Under the pieces are notes generated by a model that saw nothing but the letters and a program-made list of their open reading frames with translations, was not told the origin of the DNA and searched no databases. Shown here piece after piece: positions 17,766-25,279 of a DNA stretch of 64,000 nt (position 1 is its first letter; every line of letters begins with the position of its first letter). Both the position numbers and the translations under genes were made by a program. The DNA comes from Fodinibacter luteus (GTDB lineage: Bacteria; Actinomycetota; Actinomycetes; Actinomycetales; Dermatophilaceae): positions 1 to 64,000 of the forward strand of contig NZ_BAABGM010000017.1 in NCBI RefSeq assembly GCF_039541575.1, read 5' to 3'.

Positions 17766-18465
17766 GTCGCACGAGCACCCCGGGGCGGTCGACGTCCCCG
17801 AGGCACCCCCGACCCCCGCTGGCTCCGAGGCGGCCGAGGCGGCGGACGCGGCCGACGCTGCCGAGGCGGCCGACGCCTCGCAGGAGCAGCTCGCCCTCGA
17901 CGTCGCCGAGTTCCCGGGGGGCATCCACGGTGCCCTCGAGGCCGTCCTCATGGTCGTCGACGAGCCCGTCACGGCGGTGGCCCTCGCGACGGCCCTCGAG
18001 CAGCCCGTCGCCGACGTCGAGGCGGCCCTCGCCGAGCTCGAGGAGGGGTACGTCGAGCAGCGCCGCGGCTTCACCCTGCGCCCGGTCGGCGGGGGCTGGC
18101 GGATCTACAGCCGCCACGAGTACGCCCCGGTCGTGGAGCGCTTCGTCCTCGACGGCCAGCAGGCCCGCCTGACCCAGGCCTCGCTCGAGACGCTCGCGGT
18201 CATCGCCTACCGCCAGCCGGTCTCGCGCTCGCGCGTGGCGGCCGTGCGCGGCGTCAACGTCGACGGCGTCATCCGCACGCTGCTCAGCCGGGGGCTCATC
18301 GAGGAACGCGGCCACGACGAGGAGTCCACCGCCATCCTGTACGGCACGACGTCGTACTTCCTCGAGCGGCTCGGCCTGCAGAGCCTGGACGACCTACCGG
18401 CCCTGGCGCCCTACCTGCCCGAGGTCGACGTGCTCGACGAGATCGCCGAAGGAGGCCACGCATGA
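17758..18465 (+). CDS. scpB: Segregation and condensation protein ScpB
   Basis: ScpB dimers bind ScpA in the SMC condensin complex. The 235-aa protein has an Ala/Glu/Asp-rich N-terminal extension of about 50 residues, then two winged-helix domains (GGIHGALEAVLMVVDEPV, QASLETLAVIAYRQPVSRS, GVNVDGVIRTLLSRGLI). The ATG overlaps the end of scpA by 8 bases and its own stop overlaps the rluB ATG, so the cluster is translationally coupled. Confidence 0.94.
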   Translation: MSESHEHPGAVDVPEAPPTPAGSEAAEAADAADAAEAADASQEQLALDVAEFPGGIHGALEAVLMVVDEPVTAVALATALEQPVADVEAALAELEEGYVEQRRGFTLRPVGGGWRIYSRHEYAPVVERFVLDGQQARLTQASLETLAVIAYRQPVSRSRVAAVRGVNVDGVIRTLLSRGLIEERGHDEESTAILYGTTSYFLERLGLQSLDDLPALAPYLPEVDVLDEIAEGGHA

Positions 18466-19478
18466 CGCCGCCGAGGAGACGTGGACCCGCGCCGCAGGGC
18501 AAGGGCGGTGGCCGGGGTCCCGGCACGCCGAGCGGCCGCACTGGTGCCGGAAAGGCTTCCGCAAAGGCTTCCGGGAAGGCTTCGGGAAAGGCCCCCGGAA
18601 AGAGCCCCGGAAAGACCCCCGGAAAGACCCCCGGGAGGGCGCCCGGTCAGGCCACCGGACGGGGCGCGAAGCCGCGCGGTGTCGGCACGACCCGGCCGAG
18701 CCAGCCGACGGCGGCCCCGCAGTGGCCGGACCGACCGGCGGTCGACGTCCACGACCCGGACGGCGTGCGGCTGCAGAAGCTGCTCGCAGCCGCCGGCGTC
18801 GGGTCGCGCCGGGTCTGCGAGGACCTCATCACCGCGGGCCGGGTCGAGGTCGACGGCCACGTCGTCACCGAGCTCGGGGTGCGCATCCGACCGACCCAGG
18901 CCGTCCACGTCGACGGGGTGCGCATCCAGCTCGACGAGTCGCGGGTCTACCTCGCGTTCAACAAGCCGCTCGGGGTCGTCACGACGATGAGCGACGAGCT
19001 CGGCCGGGTCGACATCGGTGACTTCCTCGCCAACCGCACGGAACGCCTCTTCCACGTCGGACGCCTCGACGCCGACACCGAGGGGTTGCTCCTGCTCACG
19101 AACGACGGCGACCTCGCGCACCGGCTCCAGCACCCGCGCTACGGCGTGCTCAAGACCTACCTCGCGCAGATCCCGGGCCCCGTCCCGCGCGACCTGGGCC
19201 GCCGGCTGCGCGAGGGCATCGAGCTCGACGACGGGCCGGTGCGGGTCGACTCGTTCCGCGTCGTCGACTCCGCGCCCGGCAAGGCGCTCGTCGAGGTGGT
19301 CCTCCACGAGGGCCGCAAGCACATCGTGCGGCGGATGCTCGCCGAGGCCGGCCACCCCGTGCTCAGCCTCGTGCGCACCCAGGTGGGCCCGATCCACCTC
19401 GCCGACACCAGGCCGGGCAGGTGGCGCAACCTCACGAGCGCGGAGGTCGGGGCCCTCTACGCCGCGGCGGGGCTGTGA
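18462..19478 (+). CDS. rluB: 23S rRNA pseudouridine synthase (RsuA/RluB family)
   Basis: It isomerizes uridine in large-subunit rRNA. The 338-aa protein begins with about 80 residues of Gly/Lys/Pro/Ala repeats (GKASGKAPGKSPGKTPGKT), encoded by tandem near-12-base units at about 18550-18640. An S4 RNA-binding domain follows (VRLQKLLAAAGVGSRR), and the catalytic domain has the RLDADTEGLLLLTNDGDLA motif carrying the catalytic Asp. The basic tail resembles other actinobacterial members and may aid ribosome contact. Start and stop both overlap neighbours by 4 bases. Confidence 0.93.
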   Translation: MTPPRRRGPAPQGKGGGRGPGTPSGRTGAGKASAKASGKASGKAPGKSPGKTPGKTPGRAPGQATGRGAKPRGVGTTRPSQPTAAPQWPDRPAVDVHDPDGVRLQKLLAAAGVGSRRVCEDLITAGRVEVDGHVVTELGVRIRPTQAVHVDGVRIQLDESRVYLAFNKPLGVVTTMSDELGRVDIGDFLANRTERLFHVGRLDADTEGLLLLTNDGDLAHRLQHPRYGVLKTYLAQIPGPVPRDLGRRLREGIELDDGPVRVDSFRVVDSAPGKALVEVVLHEGRKHIVRRMLAEAGHPVLSLVRTQVGPIHLADTRPGRWRNLTSAEVGALYAAAGL

Positions 19479-20554
19479 CCCGCGTCCACGTCATCGGCAC
19501 CGGGCTGCTCGGCACGAGCCTCGGGCTCGCGCTGCGCCGGCTCGGCGACGACGTCACCCTCGAGGACATCAGCCCCACGCACGCGGCCCTCGCCCGCGAC
19601 CTCGGCGCCGGGCGGCTGCCCGACGGCCCGGTCGACCCCGAGCTCGTCGTCGTCGCCACGCCCCCCGACGTCACGGCCCACTGCGTCGCCGGCGCCCTGC
19701 GACGATGGCCGTCCGCGGCGGTCACCGACCTCGCGTCGGTCAAGGGTGCGGTGCTCGACGCCCTGCGGGACGCCGGGACCGACCTCACCCGGTACTGCGG
19801 CTCGCACCCCATGGCCGGCCGGGAGCGGTCCGGCGCCGTCTCGGGGCGGCACGACCTCTTCGACGGACGGGCGTGGGTCCTCACCCCGACGACCGAGACC
19901 GACCCGGCCGTCGTCGCGCTCGTCACCGCAGTCGCCCGCTCCGCCGGGTCGGCGGTCAGCACCCTGGCCCCGGAGCACCACGACGCCGCGGTCGCAGCGG
20001 TCTCGCACGTCCCGCAGCTGGCCGCGAGCCTCGTCGCCGCGCGCCTCGAGCGCCTCGACGACGCGGCCGTCGCCCTCGCCGGCCAGGGCCTGCGTGACGT
20101 CACCCGCATCGCCGCGAGCGACCCGGGCCTGTGGACCCAGATCCTCGCCGGGAACGCGCCGGCCGTGCGCGACGTGCTCACCGCACTCGTCGACGACCTG
20201 GGGCGGGTCGTCGACGCCCTCGACGAGCTGAGCACGTCGAGCGACGCGCCCGGCGCGCGGGGCACCCTCGCCCGGGCCATCGCCGCGGGCAACGCGGGCC
20301 ACGCGCGCATCCCGGGCAAGCACGGCGCAGCGCCGACGGCGTACACGACGGTGCGCGTCCTCATCCCGGACGAGCCCGGCCAGCTCGGTCGCCTCTTCGC
20401 CGACATCGCGGTGATCGGCACGAACATCGAGGAGTTCCACCTCGACCACGGCCTCGGCCAGCCGTTCGGCCTCGCCGAGGTCGACGTCGTGCCGGCCGCG
20501 GCGGCGGGGCTCGCCCACGCCCTCGCCGACCGGGGCTGGCGGCTGCACGGCTGA
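19475..20554 (+). CDS. tyrA: Prephenate dehydrogenase with ACT domain
   Basis: It catalyses NAD(P)-dependent oxidative decarboxylation of prephenate in tyrosine synthesis. The 359-aa protein has a Rossmann fold (VIGTGLLGTSLGLAL), TDLASVKGAV, the substrate motif YCGSHPMAGRERSG, a helical dehydrogenase domain with QGLRDVTRIAASDPGLW, and a C-terminal ACT domain (VRVLIPDEPGQLGRLFADIA) that probably senses tyrosine. The GTG start overlaps the rluB stop. Confidence 0.94.
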   Translation: MTRVHVIGTGLLGTSLGLALRRLGDDVTLEDISPTHAALARDLGAGRLPDGPVDPELVVVATPPDVTAHCVAGALRRWPSAAVTDLASVKGAVLDALRDAGTDLTRYCGSHPMAGRERSGAVSGRHDLFDGRAWVLTPTTETDPAVVALVTAVARSAGSAVSTLAPEHHDAAVAAVSHVPQLAASLVAARLERLDDAAVALAGQGLRDVTRIAASDPGLWTQILAGNAPAVRDVLTALVDDLGRVVDALDELSTSSDAPGARGTLARAIAAGNAGHARIPGKHGAAPTAYTTVRVLIPDEPGQLGRLFADIAVIGTNIEEFHLDHGLGQPFGLAEVDVVPAAAAGLAHALADRGWRLHG

Positions 20555-20563
20555 GCCGGCCAC

Positions 20564-20569
20564 TAGGCT
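20564..20569 (+). promoter_or_regulatory. -10 element for cmk, implying a leaderless transcript
   Basis: TAGGCT ends 8 bases before the cmk ATG at 20578 with no ribosome-binding site between. It would give cmk-plsC-der their own promoter within the cluster. Confidence 0.45.
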
Positions 20570-20577
20570 GACGCCCC

Positions 20578-21267
20578 ATGACCGCCCCCCTCACGATCGC
20601 GATCGACGGTCCCTCCGGCTCCGGCAAGAGCACCGTCTCGAAGGCGGTGGCCCGCCGGCTCGGCATCGGCTACCTCGACACCGGCGCGATGTACCGCGCA
20701 CTCACGTGGTGGTGCCTCGAGCGTGGGCTCGACCTCACGGATGCCGGGGCCGTCGCGGATGCCGCGCGCCGGCTGCCGCTCGAGATCGGCACCGACCCGG
20801 GGGCGCCGACCGTCACCGTCGGCGGCACCGACGTCACCGAGGCGATCCGCACGACGCGGGTCAGCACCGCCGTGTCGGCCGTGGCGACCAACCTCGACGT
20901 GCGCGCGGTCCTGCAGCAGCTGCAGCGCGACCTCATGGACCGGATCGCCGCGCAGACCGGGGGAGTGGTGGCCGAGGGGCGTGACATCACGACCGTCGTC
21001 GCCCCCGGAGCCCGGGTGCGGGTGCTCCTCACGGCATCCGAGGCGGCCCGGCTGCGCCGCCGCTCGGCGGAGCTGCACGGCAGCGACGACGCCGCCGCGG
21101 TCGAGGCCACGCGCGACCAGGTGGTCCGTCGCGACCGCGACGACTCGACCGTCTCGACGTTCACCGAGGCGGCCGACGGCGTCGTGCTCGTCGACACCTC
21201 CGACCTCGACCTCGACGAGAGCGTCGAGGCCGTGCTCGACGTCGTCGCGGCCGAGACCTCCGACTGA
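20578..21267 (+). CDS. cmk: Cytidylate kinase
   Basis: It phosphorylates CMP and dCMP. The 229-aa protein has the P-loop IDGPSGSGKSTVSKAVA (about 9-25), the GYLDTGAMYRALTWW substrate helix, the VAEGRDITTVV motif, and a lid region with RRSAEL and QVVRRDRDDSTV. The length is normal. Its neighbours plsC and der are the usual partners in actinobacteria. Confidence 0.96.
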   Translation: MTAPLTIAIDGPSGSGKSTVSKAVARRLGIGYLDTGAMYRALTWWCLERGLDLTDAGAVADAARRLPLEIGTDPGAPTVTVGGTDVTEAIRTTRVSTAVSAVATNLDVRAVLQQLQRDLMDRIAAQTGGVVAEGRDITTVVAPGARVRVLLTASEAARLRRRSAELHGSDDAAAVEATRDQVVRRDRDDSTVSTFTEAADGVVLVDTSDLDLDESVEAVLDVVAAETSD

Positions 21268-21278
21268 CGACGACCGGC

Positions 21279-21968
21279 GTGGTCGACGACAACGCGGCCC
21301 CCGGGCCGGCTCGGGCCCGGCTCGGGCACCTCGTGGGCCGGTCCCTCTTCCTCCTGCTGTACGCGGCCCGGTCCGCCGGCCGCTCGAACGTCCCGGCGCG
21401 TGGCCCGGTGCTGCTCGCGGCCAACCACACCGGCTACCTCGACGGCGCCCTCGTGCTGTCGATGGCGCCGCGGCCCAGCCACTTCCTCGTCCTCGCGAAG
21501 ACGTTCGACGGCGTCGTCGGGCACCTGCTGCGCTGGAGCGGGCAGATCCCCATCGACCAGGGGCGCGGCGACCGCACCGCGCTCGGCCGGGCCCTCGACG
21601 TGCTCGGCCGCGGCGGTGTCGTCGGCATCTTCCCCGAAGGGGGCCGGGGGCGGGGCGACCTCGCCGCCGCCGGCAAGGGCGTCGCCTGGCTCGCGCTCCA
21701 GTCCGGCGCGCCCGTCGTGCCGACCGCCTGCCTGGGCACCCGCCGCACCGGACAGCTCGCCGCGTCCTGGCCGCGGTTGCGGTCCCGGATGGTCGTCGAC
21801 TTCGGCGCGCCGGTCACCCTCGACCTGCCCGACGGGCTCCCGGGCCGTGACCGGCTGGCCCTGGCGACCGAGCAGATCAGGGTCGCCCTCGTGGAGCACG
21901 TCCACGCGGCGGCCGACCGGCACGGCATCCCGCTGCCGACGGACCTGCCCCCCGACCTCCTGGACTGA
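21279..21968 (+). CDS. 1-acyl-sn-glycerol-3-phosphate acyltransferase (PlsC family)
   Basis: It probably acylates lysophosphatidate at the membrane. The 229-aa protein has the catalytic H-x4-D motif (NHTGYLD, about 49-55), the phosphate-binding FPEGGRG motif, and a hydrophobic N-terminal helix (LFLLLYAARSAG). No ATG or better GTG exists upstream. It sits between cmk and der, as in many actinobacterial genomes, perhaps reflecting growth-linked membrane synthesis. Confidence 0.88.
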   Translation: MVDDNAAPGPARARLGHLVGRSLFLLLYAARSAGRSNVPARGPVLLAANHTGYLDGALVLSMAPRPSHFLVLAKTFDGVVGHLLRWSGQIPIDQGRGDRTALGRALDVLGRGGVVGIFPEGGRGRGDLAAAGKGVAWLALQSGAPVVPTACLGTRRTGQLAASWPRLRSRMVVDFGAPVTLDLPDGLPGRDRLALATEQIRVALVEHVHAAADRHGIPLPTDLPPDLLD

Positions 21969-21998
21969 GCCACCCCCGCGGTGGGGGAGAATGGCCGG

Positions 21999-23471
21999 AT
22001 GAGCACCGAGGAGCCCACGACCCAGACCCAGGACCCCGCAATCGTCGAACGAGCGCTGCGGGTGGGGCTGGAGGACTTCGAGCTCAGCGCCGACGACCGG
22101 GCCCTCCTCGACCGCGGCGACGACGCCCTCGACACCGAGGTGGCCGCCGGCCCGCTGCCGGTCGTCGCCGTCATCGGCCGCCCGAACGTCGGGAAGTCCA
22201 CGCTCGTCAACCGGATCATCGGCCGCCGCGAGGCCGTCGTCGAGGACGTCCCCGGCGTCACCCGCGACCGGGTCGCCTACGAGGCCGACTGGGTCGGGCG
22301 CCGGTTCACGCTCGTCGACACCGGCGGGTGGGCGGTCGACGCCAAGGGCATCCACCTGCGCGTCGCCGAGCAGGCCGAGATCGCGGTCGAGCTGGCCGAT
22401 GCCGTGCTCTTCGTCGTCGACGCGACGGTCGGGGCCACCGACGACGACGAGGCCGTCGTCAGGCTGCTCCGCCGGGCCGGCAAGCCCGTCGTGCTCATCG
22501 CGAACAAGGTCGACGACCAGCGCACCGAGGCCGACGCCGCGGCCCTGTGGAGCCTCGGACTGGGCCAGCCGTGGCCGGTCTCGGCGCTGCACGGCCGGGG
22601 CAGCGGTGACGCCCTCGACGCCCTCCTCGAGGTGCTCCCCGAGGTCTCGGCCATGGGCGGCGCCTATGAGCGCGGCGGCCCGCGCCGGGTCGCCCTCGTC
22701 GGCCGTCCGAACGTCGGGAAGTCCTCGCTGCTCAACAAGCTCGTCGGCCACGAGCGCGTCGTCGTCGACGACGTCGCGGGCACGACGCGCGACCCCGTCG
22801 ACGAGCTCGTCGAGATCGGGGGGCGAGCCTGGCGCTTCGTCGACACCGCCGGTATCCGGCGCCGGGTCCACCAGACCCGGGGTTCGGACTTCTACGCCTC
22901 GCTGCGCACCCAGACGGCCCTGGAGAAGGCGGAGGTCGCCGTCGTGCTCGTCGACGCCTCCGAGGTCATCTCCGAGCAGGACGTCCGGGTCATCCAGCAG
23001 GTCATCGACGCCGGGCGGGCCCTCGTCATCGCGTACAACAAGTGGGACCTCACCGACGAGGAGCGCCGCCACTTCCTCGAGCGCGAGATCGAGCGCGACC
23101 TCGTGCAGATCCCGTGGGCGCCCCGGGTCAACGTCTCGGCCCGCACCGGACGGCACACCGACAAGCTCGTCCCCGCGCTCGACACCGCCCTCGCTTCATG
23201 GGAGGCCCGGATCCCGACCGGGCGGCTCAACGCGTTCCTCGGCGAGGTCGTCGCGGCCCACCCGCACCCGGTGCGTGGCGGGAAGCAGCCCCGCATCCTG
23301 TTCGCCACCCAGGCGGGCACCCGGCCGCCGCGGTTCGTCCTCTTCGCGTCGGGCTTCATCGAGGCGGGCTACCGCCGGTTCGTCGAGCGCCGGCTGCGTG
23401 AGGAGTTCGGCTTCGTCGGCACCCCGATCGAGATCTCCGTGCGGGTGCGCGAGAAGCGTGGCCGCCGCTGA
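21999..23471 (+). CDS. der: Ribosome biogenesis GTPase Der (EngA)
   Basis: Der is a double GTPase needed for 50S assembly. The 490-aa protein has a first G domain (GRPNVGKSTLVNRI, DTGGW, NKVD), a second G domain (GRPNVGKSSLLNKL, DTAGI, NKWD) and a C-terminal KH-like domain. An acidic N-terminal stretch of about 50 residues precedes G1, as in other actinobacteria. The ATG at 21999 is chosen over the GTG at 21981 because GGGGGAGA lies between them at ribosome-site distance. Confidence 0.95.
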   Translation: MSTEEPTTQTQDPAIVERALRVGLEDFELSADDRALLDRGDDALDTEVAAGPLPVVAVIGRPNVGKSTLVNRIIGRREAVVEDVPGVTRDRVAYEADWVGRRFTLVDTGGWAVDAKGIHLRVAEQAEIAVELADAVLFVVDATVGATDDDEAVVRLLRRAGKPVVLIANKVDDQRTEADAAALWSLGLGQPWPVSALHGRGSGDALDALLEVLPEVSAMGGAYERGGPRRVALVGRPNVGKSSLLNKLVGHERVVVDDVAGTTRDPVDELVEIGGRAWRFVDTAGIRRRVHQTRGSDFYASLRTQTALEKAEVAVVLVDASEVISEQDVRVIQQVIDAGRALVIAYNKWDLTDEERRHFLEREIERDLVQIPWAPRVNVSARTGRHTDKLVPALDTALASWEARIPTGRLNAFLGEVVAAHPHPVRGGKQPRILFATQAGTRPPRFVLFASGFIEAGYRRFVERRLREEFGFVGTPIEISVRVREKRGRR

Positions 23472-23511
23472 CGTCGACCTGCCCCGGGTGCCCTGGGGTG
23501 CGCCGGGGCGA

Positions 23512-23542
23512 TTGGGACGGCACCCGGCGCATGGGATAGGGT
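23512..23542 (+). promoter_or_regulatory. Promoter for tRNA-Pro
   Basis: TTGGGA (23512-23517) and TAGGGT (23537-23542) are spaced by 19 bases, with the -10 box 26 bases before the mature tRNA 5' end. Confidence 0.45.
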
Positions 23543-23568
23543 TTCGACGCTCCCGCAGGGGGCAGCCA

Positions 23569-23642
<74 letters not shown>

Positions 23643-23692
23643 CTGATGTTTATGCAGGTCAGAGACCTAGGGGGGTCACGAAGCCCGGTTTC

Positions 23693-23712
23693 GTGCAACA
23701 AACGTGCAACAA
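23693..23712 (+). repeat. Left arm-type integrase site pair
   Basis: Two GTGCAACA copies (23693-23700, 23704-23711) are spaced 11 bases apart, 50 bases inside attL. The 20-base block matches the block at 62733-62752 at 19 of 20 positions in the same orientation. An 11-base repeat TGCAGGTCAGA (23653-23663) also recurs near the right end at 62812-62822. These are probable binding sites for the integrase N-terminal domain. Confidence 0.7.
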
Positions 23713-23982
23713 GGGGATCGTTGGCCGTCGCCGAGGGGGAGGCGGGGACCGCGTCATCGTGGCGGTCCAGCCGAGGGGCAGGGCCACCCGCCTGAACTGG
23801 GGAAACGCGCAAGACGGGCCCCCGTCAGCCGCCACCGGACAGCTGTCTGTGTGGCCCCGCTGGTCTCATCACCTGAGACGTGCAGCGGCAGCCGGGACGA
23901 GTTCGTGCCGGCGGGGCCTGAGGCGGTCAGTGCCGCCGCCGCAGCCGCGAGTCAACGATTGTGGACCGGGGCTGAAGGGCGG

Positions 23983-24228
23983 CGGCCACGCGCTCGACCC
24001 CCAGCCGCGTCTCGAGCCCCGGAGTGCCGGGCGGTGTTGTGCAGCGCCTCGGTCGCGACGCGAAGGGCGGCGACCTCCACGGCGGCGGGGATGCCGGCGA
24101 CGATGCCGCGCCCCTCGACGCACACGTCGAGGCCCGCCGTGGCGAAGCCGTGGGCCACGGCGTGCATCGCCTCGCTGAGCCTCAGGTCGTCCAGGGCAGC
24201 GGGCCTCAGCCCGTCGACGATGCGCCGT
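23983..24228 (-). pseudogene. Duplicated fragment of the island histidine kinase gene
   Basis: About 247 bases repeat, at roughly 90% identity, the segment 25503-25750 inside the intact kinase gene. On the minus strand it reads RRIVDGLRPAALDDLRLSEA through EVAALRVATEALHNTARHSGAR, i.e. the end of the dimerization domain and the N box of the ATPase domain. There is no start codon or phosphate-accepting histidine segment, and an indel shifts the frame near the 3' end. The flanks (23713-23982 and 24229-24345) contain no recognisable gene. Confidence 0.85.
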
Positions 24229-24345
24229 GCCGACACCCCGGCGGTGCACCCCATCAGCTGGTCGCCTGGGGGCACTGAGACGCACCAGATCCGCCGACTA
24301 GATCGATCAGCGGCCACGATGGAAGAAATGCTGGATCAACACGCA

Positions 24346-24474
24346 TCACACGCTGACGGTGCGCCCGACGGGTGGCGAGGCCACCTGGATTGTCCAGGCT
24401 CCTGGCAGTGGAATGAGCGTCACACCAACAACAGCGCGCAAATTCACACCAAGCGAGACGTTCAGCTCGGTCAT
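24346..24474 (-). CDS. Possible 42-aa small protein
   Basis: An ATG at 24474 with GGAG 8 bases upstream opens a 42-codon frame: MTELNVSLGVNLRAVVGVTL, continuing IPLPGAWTIQVASPPVGRTVSV. It has alternating hydrophobic residues that could form beta-strands, and no obvious membrane helix. It is not recognised, and could equally be the tail of a decayed gene, since the longer upstream frame is also open. It lies alone in the 380-base stretch between the kinase fragment and the response regulator. Confidence 0.3.
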   Translation of the reverse strand: MTELNVSLGVNLRAVVGVTLIPLPGAWTIQVASPPVGRTVSV

Positions 24475-24607
24475 GGCCGTGGCTCCGCTGAACTCCACGC
24501 ATCCGCCGCCATGACAACCGGTCGCCTCCCCGCGGGTGTGGCGCACACGGACGCGCCTACCGCGCGTGCATATCGGTCGATTCGTCAGGACTGCCGACGA
24601 CCCGGGC

Positions 24608-25279
24608 TCACCCCGACCCTAGCCCTGCCTGGCGTGCCATGAGGATTGCGGTGGCCCGGTCGCTGGCTCCTATCTTGGCCAGGACGTTTGACACCACGTT
24701 GCGCACTGTCTTGTCCGAAAGGTAGAGCCGGGAGGCGATTGCGGCGTTCGACAGGCCCGCCGCGACGAGATCGAGGACCTGCAGCTCGCGGTCGGTGAGG
24801 TGCGGGAAGGACTCCGCTCCGCGTCTGGCCGTCTGGGCGGATTCGCGCACCCTGCTGAGGACCTGTTCGGCGACGGTGCCGCCGAACACCGCTCCGCCGG
24901 CCGCGACATCGTGCAGGGCACGGGCGACCTCCTGCTTGGTGGCGCCCTTGACGAGGTAACCCCGTGCCCCTGCGCGCAGCGCGGCGAGCACACTGTCGGC
25001 ACCCTCGTGCATCGAGAGCACGAGCACCTGCGTCGCGGGGCACCTGGCGACGACCTCGCGGGTGGCCTCGACGCCGCCAAGCCCGGGCATCGAGAGGTCC
25101 ATCAGCACGACGTCCGGGCTGAGCGCCTCGGCCAGGCGTACGGCCTCGTGACCGTCCCCAGCTTCACCGACCACCTCGACACCGGCGAGTGATCCGAGGA
25201 CCATGGTCAGGCCTTCTCGGTACACCGGGTGGTCGTCGGCGACCACCACGCGCAGAACCTCGCGGTCCGTTGTACTCAT
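24608..25279 (-). CDS. NarL/FixJ-family response regulator
   Basis: This transcription factor is the partner of the adjacent kinase. The 223-aa protein has a receiver domain with the acidic pair ADDH (15-16), phospho-acceptor Asp61 (VVLMDLSMPG) and the conserved Lys in GYLVKGAT. A LuxR-type HTH follows (LTDRELQVLDLVAAGLSNAAIASRLYLSDKTVRNVVSNVLAKIG written in parts). The ATG overlaps the kinase stop by 4 bases, so the pair is one operon transcribed leftward from the 27337-27566 gap. Repeats there are the best candidate targets. Confidence 0.93.
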   Translation of the reverse strand: MSTTDREVLRVVVADDHPVYREGLTMVLGSLAGVEVVGEAGDGHEAVRLAEALSPDVVLMDLSMPGLGGVEATREVVARCPATQVLVLSMHEGADSVLAALRAGARGYLVKGATKQEVARALHDVAAGGAVFGGTVAEQVLSRVRESAQTARRGAESFPHLTDRELQVLDLVAAGLSNAAIASRLYLSDKTVRNVVSNVLAKIGASDRATAILMARQAGLGSG

